Shown in pieces: positions 25,910-33,148 of a DNA stretch of 64,000 nt. How positions within the stretch are numbered: the first letter of the stretch is position 1; every line of letters starts with the position of its first letter. Location of the stretch: contig JAQGMF010000054.1 in NCBI GenBank assembly GCA_028292505.1, positions 1 to 64,000 of the forward strand, given 5' to 3'. The translations under genes and the position numbers were made by a program. The notes below the pieces were generated by a model. That model was not told where the DNA came from. It searched no databases and saw only the letters and a list, made by a program, of their open reading frames with translations. Origin of the DNA: Rhodocyclales bacterium. Its GTDB lineage: Bacteria; Pseudomonadota; Gammaproteobacteria; Burkholderiales; Rhodocyclaceae.

Positions 25910-27316
25910 CTACTGCTTGCCCGAGCCGCCCAAGAGAAACGCCACCGAGCGCCCCTTGCCCCGCGGCGGCATCGCCGCCTCGTCCGTTGCACTGGCAGCC
26001 GCACCTTCTTCAATGCTGGATGCATAAGGACGCGAGAAGTCGAAACCGTCAGGCGCGACCATGCTGGGAGCATGTCGCTGCCGCGGTGGGCGCGCACCGC
26101 GCTCGCTCGACGCTGGTTCGCCTCTCTCGCTCGGCCGCGAGCGGCGGGCGCGTGGTAACTCTTCGGGCTTGGTGTCGGGGCCGAAGCCGGGCACGTGCTC
26201 CTGCACCAGCTTGAGCTTGAGCATGCGCTCGATGGCCGACAGGCGCGGCTGCTCTTCCGGCGAGACCAGGGAAATAGCTTTGCCCGTCTTGCCGGCGCGG
26301 CCGGTGCGGCCGATGCGGTGAATGTAGTCTTCCGGGTTCGGCGGCAATTCGAAATTGACGACGCAGGGCAGATCGTCGACATCGAGTCCGCGCGCGGCCA
26401 CGTCGGTGGCGACAAGCACACGCGTGCGACCCGCCTTGAAGTTTTCGAGCGCTTCGGTGCGCTGCTGTTGGCCCTTGTCGCCGTGAATGGCGTCGACCGA
26501 GATGCCTTCCTTTTCGAGGTGACGCGCCAGACGGCTGCAACCGAACTTGGTACTGACGAAGACCAGCATCTGGTCCGTCGTTCCATCGGCAAGTAGCTTG
26601 GCCAGCAACTCGCGTTTCACGCTGGTGGAGACCGGATGAATGATGTGGCTGATGGTCTCGCTGACGGTGTTGCGGCGAGTCACTTCGATAAGCTGTGGCT
26701 CGCGCAGCATGCTGTCAGCAAGCTTCTTGATTTCTTCAGAGAAGGTCGCCGAGAACAGCAGGCTCTGGCGCTGTTGCGGTAGCAAGGCGATGATGCGGCG
26801 AATGTCCGGGATGAAGCCCATGTCGAGCATGCGATCGGCTTCATCGAGCACCAGGAATTCGACCTGCCCCAGCTGGATGGTGCGTTGCTCGACGTGATCG
26901 AGCAGACGGCCTGGCGTGGCGACGACGATCTCGATCCCACTGCGCATTTCGGCAACCTGTGCGCGCATGTCGACGCCGCCATAAATGCAGGTACTGCGCA
27001 GCGGCACGTACTTGCTGTAGGTGCGCACCGACTCGAAGACCTGCATGGCCAGTTCGCGTGTCGGGGTGAGGATCAGGGCGCGCACCGGATGGCGGGCGGG
27101 CGAAGTGCTGGTGCTGGCGTGGCGCGACAGGCGATGCAACAGGGGTAATGTGAAACTGGCGGTCTTGCCCGTGCCCGTCTGCGCACCGCCCATGACGTCT
27201 CCACCGGCCAGTACCAGCGGGATCGCCTGCTGCTGGATCGGCGTGGGTTCGGTATAACCCGCCTCTTCGACAGCGCGTAACAATTCGGGAATCAATCCAA
27301 GTTCAGCAAAACTCAT
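25910..27316 (-). CDS. rhlE: DEAD-box RNA helicase, RhlE-type
   Basis: A 468-residue helicase. In order: Q motif region (GYTEPTPIQQQAIP), Walker A AQTGTGKTAS, VLDEADRMLDMGF with the DEAD box, SAT in LLFSATFSEE, and motif VI HRIGRTGRAG. The C-terminal 100 residues are basic, arginine/serine/proline rich and probably bind RNA. RhlE-type enzymes help ribosome assembly and RNA decay. The ATG at 27316 (MSFAELGL) is chosen because it begins the conserved domain; an upstream in-frame ATG at 27376 would add 20 unmatched residues. Confidence 0.93.
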   Translation of the reverse strand: MSFAELGLIPELLRAVEEAGYTEPTPIQQQAIPLVLAGGDVMGGAQTGTGKTASFTLPLLHRLSRHASTSTSPARHPVRALILTPTRELAMQVFESVRTYSKYVPLRSTCIYGGVDMRAQVAEMRSGIEIVVATPGRLLDHVEQRTIQLGQVEFLVLDEADRMLDMGFIPDIRRIIALLPQQRQSLLFSATFSEEIKKLADSMLREPQLIEVTRRNTVSETISHIIHPVSTSVKRELLAKLLADGTTDQMLVFVSTKFGCSRLARHLEKEGISVDAIHGDKGQQQRTEALENFKAGRTRVLVATDVAARGLDVDDLPCVVNFELPPNPEDYIHRIGRTGRAGKTGKAISLVSPEEQPRLSAIERMLKLKLVQEHVPGFGPDTKPEELPRARRSRPSERGEPASSERGARPPRQRHAPSMVAPDGFDFSRPYASSIEEGAAASATDEAAMPPRGKGRSVAFLLGGSGKQ

Positions 27317-27445
27317 CTTCAATCCGGTTTCAATCCGGCAAATATCACATTTAACGCGCGAGTATAACCGCTGCACAGGTCGGGCAGTGGTAAAGCTTCA
27401 CAACGACGGGGGTTTGACGGCCTTGCATGCGCCACCAACCAGCCT

Positions 27446-28528
27446 TCAAACCAGTGTGAGGTAGACCGTGATCTCTTCGCGGTCGTGATACAGATGACGC
27501 ATGCGCATCAGGTGGCTGAGGCCTTCATCGTCGAGGCGTGCGCTAATCAGCGCGCGACACTTCTCGACTTCTGCGTAGCGCTTTTTCATCGGCAATTTGA
27601 GATTGAAAATGCTGCGACGGCAGCGCCCTGTGACGAACCAATCGGCAATCAGCGCAGCAACACGAGCGGGTTGCTCGACCATGTCGCAGACCATCCAGTC
27701 CACGCGCTGCTTAGGCCGCCAGGTGAAGCCGTCGGCACGCACGTGTTCAACCAGTCCGGTGGCCAGCACGCTCTCGGCCAGTGGGCCGTTGTCGACGGCA
27801 CTCACGCGCAAACCGCGCTGGGCGAATTGCAGGCTCCAACCGCCCGGCGCAGCGCCGAGATCGACCGCGCGCAGGCCAGGGCGCAGAGTGGATGCGCGCT
27901 CGGCTTCGCTCATCAAGGCGAAGAACGCTTCGGCAAGTTTCAGGGTGGACCGGCTCGGCGCTCCCAGCGGCATGCGCAAATGGGCGATGCCCATCGGCCA
28001 CGGCGCCGCGTCGCCGGGCATCGACAAGCCAAAATCGCAGGCGCCAGAGGTCTCGAAAAGCAGATGCAGGGTCGGCGCATCGGCGCGCATCGCCAACATG
28101 CCTTTCTTCGTCAAAGCCTTTTCCAGATGCGGTGCGAAGCGACGCAGAAAGCCGGAGACTTCCTTGGCCTCGTTGGTGTCGGCGAACTCGCAGCTCACCC
28201 GACCAAAACGCAGCGGTGTCTTGGCATAGCGCGCGACAAGCTCGCTGGTGATCGCACCGGCACGATCCTGCTCCGGCAAGTCGGCGATGCTGCCCATCCA
28301 GGCGAAGCGCTCGCGTGCGAAGACCCAGTCAGTGAAAGGCACGGCCTCAAGCAGGCTGGTCCAATCGCTGGGCTGATTGAAGACGAAGCGCACCAAAGCA
28401 GAATCGGAGCGGCTATGTATTGTGCCGGCCAGCTTATGCCGTTCACATAAGGCGAGCGCTTCTGCGCCGACCTCGCTCTCGAAGCCGGCACGGCAATGCA
28501 TGATGAGGCCGATGGCCTGAAGACTCAT
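27446..28528 (-). CDS. rlmM: 23S rRNA 2'-O-ribose methyltransferase RlmM
   Basis: About 360 residues. RlmM methylates the ribose of C2498 in 23S rRNA. The N-terminal THUMP-like part begins MHCRAGFESEVGAEAL and the Rossmann methyltransferase part has VDLGAAPGGWSLQFAQRG, WMVCDMVEQP and NLKLPMKKRY, all diagnostic. The start at 28528 places eight residues before the conserved core; ATG codons at 28501 and 28552 are alternatives and none has a clear ribosome site. Confidence 0.92.
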   Translation of the reverse strand: MSLQAIGLIMHCRAGFESEVGAEALALCERHKLAGTIHSRSDSALVRFVFNQPSDWTSLLEAVPFTDWVFARERFAWMGSIADLPEQDRAGAITSELVARYAKTPLRFGRVSCEFADTNEAKEVSGFLRRFAPHLEKALTKKGMLAMRADAPTLHLLFETSGACDFGLSMPGDAAPWPMGIAHLRMPLGAPSRSTLKLAEAFFALMSEAERASTLRPGLRAVDLGAAPGGWSLQFAQRGLRVSAVDNGPLAESVLATGLVEHVRADGFTWRPKQRVDWMVCDMVEQPARVAALIADWFVTGRCRRSIFNLKLPMKKRYAEVEKCRALISARLDDEGLSHLMRMRHLYHDREEITVYLTLV

Positions 28529-28626
28529 GGGGAAAAGGGACAGTGGGAACAAGGCTCGCGGGAGGCGCGAGTATAGCCGCTCAGCGACGGCAATCTTGTC
28601 CGGCGATTGTCGTGGCGTCAGCCGCC

Positions 28627-29043
28627 CTATTTGCTGCGCGACAACGCGCGACGCTTACGCGCTTCGCGGATGACGGCCTCGCGCCTGGCGTCCTCGTCTA
28701 TCGGTGCGGATTGATCCGCGCTCGGATCGGACTCGCCAGCCGCCAGGCGTCGCTTGGGACTGAGCATGCCCGGAACCGGGAACTCCGGCTTCACGGTCTC
28801 GATCTTGTTCTGCATCATGTAGTCGTTCATGTCCTTCCAGCCATTGAACACGGATGCCTTGTTCGCATTGGGATTGAGCGTGAAGCAGTCTTCAAGCGCG
28901 CGGCCCGACTGGCGACAGGCACCACCAATGGCTTTGCCGTCTTCATCGCGCAAAGCCGCCTCCTTGGCTGGATCGGCAATGCCAAAACGCTCGCAAGCGG
29001 TCAGCGGAAGAAGCAGAATAGTCAGCAGCAGTAGAGCACGCAT
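28627..29043 (-). CDS. Small lipoprotein of unknown function
   Basis: A 138-residue protein with a lipoprotein signal, LLLLTILLLPLTAC, where cysteine 17 would be lipidated. The mature part is hydrophilic, has a short conserved-looking stretch CFTLNPNANKASVFNGWKDM that includes a second and third cysteine nearby, and ends with an arginine/lysine-rich segment. No known domain is recognised. It lies alone upstream of rlmM, with 98 bases between them. Confidence 0.75.
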   Translation of the reverse strand: MRALLLLTILLLPLTACERFGIADPAKEAALRDEDGKAIGGACRQSGRALEDCFTLNPNANKASVFNGWKDMNDYMMQNKIETVKPEFPVPGMLSPKRRLAAGESDPSADQSAPIDEDARREAVIREARKRRALSRSK

Positions 29044-29243
29044 GAAAAGAATAGCCTTGCTTTGCAGGACGGATAACCTGACAGTATTACGTCACCTGAC
29101 GGCACCAACTTGAGGCCACGTATTGTGGCTGCGGCCACCGACTGCGACCGGTCAAGCAGTCCGTTTTCCGCCTGTCGCGACGTTGCCCGGAAGCGCAATG
29201 TGCGACACCTATAATTTCCCATCGCTACTCCGCCGAGGTTTTC

Positions 29244-30554
29244 ATGCGTTCTCTCCCACGCGCTCTTCTGCCCCTGTGCTGCGGCCCTTCCCGCTTTCTT
29301 GTTCGTCATTTCTCTCTCTCGATATCGCTCGTATTTGCCGGCTCGGTGTGGATCCTGCCGGCGCCAGTGAGCGCCGCCGAGCCCGTCGTCGAGCTCGATA
29401 TGGTGCACGAGCTCGGTCCTGACAAGGGCGAGCAACTCGTCAAGCTAGTCGATCGTTTCAACGCCACGAACAAGGGCATTCACATCACAGTCAGCAGCCG
29501 GCCGTGGACCCAAGGCAAACCGGATCTGATGATCCTGGGCAGCGATTCGGAGGCACTACTATTGTCGCGCCGTTCGATCAAGCCGCTCCACGAGATCATG
29601 ACGGCGGCTGAGCAGACGGTGCGCACGCTGGCCGTGCCACGCATGATGAGTCCGTCCTCGCTCGATTCGAAAGGTCGTTCGATGGCCTTGCCGGTCGGGC
29701 TCGGCACACCTGTGATGTATGCTAACAAACAAGGACTGGTGCTGGCCGGCGTCGATCCGGACAAGCTCCCCAAGACCTGGCAAGACTGGCAGGACATCAT
29801 GGGCAAGCTGCGTCAATATGGCTTCAACTGTCCCTATACGACCTCGGAACCCGTCTCGATTTTCATCGAGAACGTAAGCGCTTGGCATAATCAGCCTTAT
29901 ATGTCCGCGGGCAAGAATTCACAGATTTCTATCAATGGTCTCATGCAGGTCAAGCATGTGGCGTTCATGAACAGCTGGGTGCGCGGCCAATATCTACACC
30001 TCTTCGGCCAGGGCAACGAAGCCGAAAACCAGTTCGCAAAGGGCAATTGTCTGACGCTGACGGCGCCCTCCTCCGCGCTCCCAACGCTGCGTCGCCAGGC
30101 ACAGTTCGACATCGTCGTGGCGCCCTTCCCTTACCACGACGGCGCCTATGGCTCGCCGCAGAACACCTTGGCCGACGGACCTTCCATGTGGGTCGCGGCG
30201 GGCCGGACGGCGGCCGAGTACAAGGCCGTCGCACGCTTTGTGAGTTTCTGGCTGACGCCTGAAAGCCAGGTCGAATGGCAGGTCAATGCGGGCTACCTGC
30301 CGCTCGATCCGGCAGGCCTGTTGGTCGCCACCGATTCCGCCTTGCTGCAGGACCAGCTCATCGCCAACCGCATCGGCATTGCCGAGCTGACGCATAAGCC
30401 CGTCACCAACGCCTCGGCAGCCAGTGATCTGGCCCATGCGCCGGGCGTGCGCCGTGTCATCGGCGAGGAACTGGATGCGGTCTGGGCGGATCGTAAACCT
30501 GCCAAGCAGGCGCTCGACGATGCGGTGGCGCGCATCCGCAGCGGGCGGATGTAG
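29244..30554 (+). CDS. ugpB: Extracellular solute-binding protein, UgpB-like
   Basis: A 436-residue periplasmic protein with a long signal peptide ending at VSAAE. The fold is that of family 1 solute-binding proteins, and NKQGLVLAGVDPDKLPKTWQ, FAKGNCLTLTAPSSAL and GGSM-like GPSMWVAAGRT match sn-glycerol-3-phosphate binding proteins (UgpB). GAGG lies five bases before the ATG and TATAAT sits 30 bases further up. The permease and ATPase genes ugpA, ugpE and ugpC are not here; ugpQ follows 72 bases on, supporting the glycerophosphodiester role. Confidence 0.82.
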   Translation: MRSLPRALLPLCCGPSRFLVRHFSLSISLVFAGSVWILPAPVSAAEPVVELDMVHELGPDKGEQLVKLVDRFNATNKGIHITVSSRPWTQGKPDLMILGSDSEALLLSRRSIKPLHEIMTAAEQTVRTLAVPRMMSPSSLDSKGRSMALPVGLGTPVMYANKQGLVLAGVDPDKLPKTWQDWQDIMGKLRQYGFNCPYTTSEPVSIFIENVSAWHNQPYMSAGKNSQISINGLMQVKHVAFMNSWVRGQYLHLFGQGNEAENQFAKGNCLTLTAPSSALPTLRRQAQFDIVVAPFPYHDGAYGSPQNTLADGPSMWVAAGRTAAEYKAVARFVSFWLTPESQVEWQVNAGYLPLDPAGLLVATDSALLQDQLIANRIGIAELTHKPVTNASAASDLAHAPGVRRVIGEELDAVWADRKPAKQALDDAVARIRSGRM

Positions 30555-30626
30555 GCGTATGCAACGACGGCGAAGCGGCGCGTCCGCCCGGCCGTGAGTA
30601 ACACAGATTCAAAGTGGAGTTGAAGG

Positions 30627-31367
30627 ATGCGCATATTGCCCGAATGGCCTTGGCCCGCCGTCATCGCACATCGCTGCGGTGGCGCGCTGGCCCCAGAGAA
30701 TACGCTGGCCGGGCTGCGTGCCAGCAAGGCTGTCGGCTGCCAGGGCGTGGAGTTCGATGTCATGCTGACGCGCGACGGCACTGCCATCCTCATTCATGAC
30801 GAAACGCTGGACCGCACCACCAGCGGCCATGGCAACGTCACGGATTTCAGCGACACCACGCTGTGGGCGCTCGACGCCGGCAGCCACCACCACGAGGCCT
30901 TCGCCGGCGAACCGATCCCGCGCTTCACGCAGGCCTTGGAACGCTGCCGTGCGCTGGACCTCGCCGCCAATGTGGAAATCAAACCGGCTGCGGGTTTCGA
31001 GCGCGCGACCGGCGTCACCGTCGCGCAACTCGCGCTGCAAGGTCGCGACCCCGGCGCGCTGCCGCCCTTGCTTTCTTCCTTCTCCGCCACCGCCTTGCTG
31101 GCTGCCGCGCAAACCGCACCGCAGTTGCCACGCGGCTGGCTCGTCGATACCATTCCCGACGACTGGAAAACCCATTGTCATGCGCTGGACGTGGTCTCGC
31201 TCCACACCAACTGCGCCCACCTCACCCAGGCGCAGGCCGAAGCCGTCAAGGCCACCGGCATGCGTCTGGTGGTCTACACCGAAAACGACCCCGAACACGC
31301 ACGTCTGCTGCGCAGTTGGGGGGTGGACAGTTTCATCACCGATCGGCCCGATCTGATACGGGTCTGA
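30627..31367 (+). CDS. ugpQ: Glycerophosphodiester phosphodiesterase
   Basis: A 246-residue cytoplasmic enzyme of the GDPD family that releases glycerol-3-phosphate from deacylated phospholipids. The catalytic start IAHRCGGALAPENTLAG carries the key histidine and arginine, followed by EFDVMLTRDG and the second histidine in IHDETLDRTT; the ending SFITDRPDLI is typical. The usual glycine after HR is a cysteine here. It works downstream of the UgpB-type uptake protein encoded just before it. Confidence 0.93.
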   Translation: MRILPEWPWPAVIAHRCGGALAPENTLAGLRASKAVGCQGVEFDVMLTRDGTAILIHDETLDRTTSGHGNVTDFSDTTLWALDAGSHHHEAFAGEPIPRFTQALERCRALDLAANVEIKPAAGFERATGVTVAQLALQGRDPGALPPLLSSFSATALLAAAQTAPQLPRGWLVDTIPDDWKTHCHALDVVSLHTNCAHLTQAQAEAVKATGMRLVVYTENDPEHARLLRSWGVDSFITDRPDLIRV

Positions 31368-31374
31368 GAGGCTG

Positions 31375-31510
31375 TTCAGAATCGGTGTCATGCGCCATTC
31401 CGGCCCCTCGACAGGCTCGGGATGACGGCCCGAAGCATTGACTCCGCTTTTCTTCCGACCCTCTGTGTTCTCTGCACCTTTGCGGCGAACGCTTTCGCTT
31501 CTTTTGGAAC
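31375..31510. repeat. Fragments of dispersed repeats after ugpQ
   Basis: The stretch CCCCTCGACAGGCTCGGGAT (31405-31424) followed by CCGACCCTCTGTGTTCTCTG (31456-31475) and CACCTTTGCGG resembles two widespread intergenic repeat families. The second, read on the minus strand, gives CCGCAAAGGTGCAGAGAACA, related in wording to the CACAGAGGCACAGAG repeat at 32833. No copy is complete. Calls rest on recognition of the motifs, not on a search. Confidence 0.45.
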
Positions 31511-31570
31511 CAGGCAGCGCAACACTGCAAAGGTCGGTTCTTGAATGACGTCGAAGCGGAATGGCTTCAC

Positions 31571-31589
31571 AATGAGAACAATTCGCATT
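31571..31589. promoter_or_regulatory. Fur-box-like site upstream of the iron-uptake pair
   Basis: AATGAGAACAATTCGCATT: seven of nine arm positions are self-complementary, and the central part matches the 7-1-7 Fur consensus TGATAAT-N-ATTATCA at 10 of 14 positions. It lies 43 bases before the cupredoxin start, where a promoter would be. Confidence 0.55.
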
Positions 31590-31632
31590 ACTATTTGTCT
31601 TCCATAGCCGATTTCTATGCAAGGCCACGTTT

Positions 31633-31971
31633 ATGTCCAGGATGCTCTCTGCCGCGCAATCGCTGTCCCTCGCGTTCGGCGTGGTACTTGCCCCGCTTGC
31701 CCACGCCGACGAAGATCTGAAGCTGGTCATCGAAAATCATGTTTTCGTGCCGGCCGAAGTGCGCGTCCCGGCCAACAAGAAAATTCGCATCGTGATCGAT
31801 AACCGCGACGCCACGCCGGAAGAATTCGAGAGCCAGGGCCTGCATGCGGAAAAAGTGATCCCCGCCAATAGCAAGGGCGTCATCTCCGTCGGCCCGCTCA
31901 AGCCCGGCACCTACAGCTTCTATGGCGAATTCAATCGGACGACAGCGCAAGGCGTGCTGATCGCCGAGTAG
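31633..31971 (+). CDS. Periplasmic cupredoxin-domain protein
   Basis: A 112-residue secreted protein; the signal peptide ends near LAHADE. The remainder is a cupredoxin-like beta sandwich (KLVIENHVFVPAEVRVPANK, RIVIDNRDATPEEFESQGL, KPGTYSFYGEF). The usual copper ligands are hard to place: histidines are few and there is no GTYxxxC motif, so it may be a metal-poor cupredoxin fold. It lies 41 bases before an FTR1 permease, the arrangement of FtrB-type ferrous-iron oxidation/uptake systems. Control by Fur is likely from the site at 31571. Confidence 0.82.
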   Translation: MSRMLSAAQSLSLAFGVVLAPLAHADEDLKLVIENHVFVPAEVRVPANKKIRIVIDNRDATPEEFESQGLHAEKVIPANSKGVISVGPLKPGTYSFYGEFNRTTAQGVLIAE

Positions 31972-32012
31972 GCGACCCTCACGATATGCCAGAACAATAA
32001 GGACGTCACATC

Positions 32013-32819
32013 ATGCTGGGTACGGCCATCATCCTTTTTCGCGAAGTCCTCGAAGCGGCGCTGATCATCGGCATCATTGCCGCCGCCACGCGTAATGTTC
32101 ACAAGCGCGGCTACTGGATCAGCGGCGGCATCGCGTTAGGCGTTACCGGCGCTTGCATCGTCGCTGCATTTGCAAGCGGCATATCGGAACTGGCGCAGGG
32201 CATGGGCCAGGAAGTCTTCAATGCCAGCATTCTCGGACTTGCCGTTGTCATGCTCGGTTGGCACAACATCTGGATGACGCGCCACGGCCGCGAATTGGCG
32301 GTGCAGGCCGGCGCTGTCGGCAAATCCGTCGGTGCTGGCGCCGAACCGGTCACGGTACTGCTCACCGTGGTTGGCTTGGCCGTGCTGCGCGAGGGCGCAG
32401 AAGCAGTGCTGTTCCTGTACGGCATCGTCGCGCAAGGCAATACGAGCGCGAGCGCCATGCTCGCCGGCGCTGCGCTCGGTATTGCCGCCGGTGTGGCCGT
32501 CGGCATGGCGCTCTACTTCGGCCTGCTGCGTATTCCCCTGCGCTTTTTTTTCCAGGCGACCAGCTTGCTGATCCTCTTCGTCGCCGCTGGCATGGCAGGC
32601 CAAGCCGCCCGTTTCCTGATCCAGGCCGATCTGTTGCCTTCCCTGGCAGACCCACTGTGGGATGTGTCCGCCGTCGTGCCCGGCGACTCGATCGCAGGCC
32701 GGGTGCTACACGCGCTGGTCGGCTACGAGCCGCAACCGACCGGCATGCACATGTTGTTCTACGCCATCACGTTCGTGGTCATCCTGATCGGTATGCGTCT
32801 GGGCGCACCGAAGCGCTGA
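32013..32819 (+). CDS. FTR1-family high-affinity iron permease
   Basis: A 268-residue inner-membrane protein with about seven hydrophobic segments. Two R-E-x-x-E iron-binding motifs are present, REVLE in the first membrane segment and REGAE in the fourth, exactly as in the OFeT/FTR1 family, where they pass iron. It is cotranscribed with the preceding cupredoxin; a ferredoxin-like FtrD partner is missing. The final codons and stop (AAGCGCTGA) are part of an inverted repeat that continues to 33075. Confidence 0.93.
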   Translation: MLGTAIILFREVLEAALIIGIIAAATRNVHKRGYWISGGIALGVTGACIVAAFASGISELAQGMGQEVFNASILGLAVVMLGWHNIWMTRHGRELAVQAGAVGKSVGAGAEPVTVLLTVVGLAVLREGAEAVLFLYGIVAQGNTSASAMLAGAALGIAAGVAVGMALYFGLLRIPLRFFFQATSLLILFVAAGMAGQAARFLIQADLLPSLADPLWDVSAVVPGDSIAGRVLHALVGYEPQPTGMHMLFYAITFVVILIGMRLGAPKR

Positions 32820-33075
32820 AAAGCAAGACCTTTCACCACAGAGGCACAGAGAATCGCAGAGGGGCACAGAGGAAGGCGGAGAGCCTCCGTGGTCCTCTGT
32901 GCCTCTGTGGTGAGCCGCCCGCAGGGCCAATGGCACGGCATGCGCGCAAGCTTTCGGCTGTGCTCCGAAAAGATCGTGAACAGCTTCTAAGAAAAGCACG
33001 TCACGCCTTTCTTTGCGGCTTCTGTCTTCTGCTTTTCTGTGCGCCCATGCGGTGAAGGATTTGCTTTTCAGCGCT
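32812..33075. mobile_element. 264-bp inverted-repeat-bounded (MITE-like) element
   Basis: Perfect 15-base terminal inverted repeats, AGCGCTGAAAAGCAA at 32812-32826 and its complement at 33061-33075, continue inward with few mismatches for about 20 more bases (TTTCACCACAG against CCTTCACCGCA). Nested inside is a perfect 19-base palindrome, TCACCACAGAGGCACAGAG at 32833-32851 with its complement at 32895-32913. No coding capacity. The left end contains the last codons and stop of the iron permease gene. It fills the gap before alaS. Confidence 0.6.
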
Positions 33076-33148
33076 GCGGGCACATCGGCAGGTTAAAATC
33101 GTGGCTTCCTGAAAAATTACGGCCTGCCCGACAGCGCCACACTCGCCC

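Noticed and set aside
32153..33055. A 300-codon plus-strand frame overlapping the iron permease gene and the repeat
   Set aside because: It is arginine/histidine-rich out-of-frame translation of the permease, continuing into repeat DNA.
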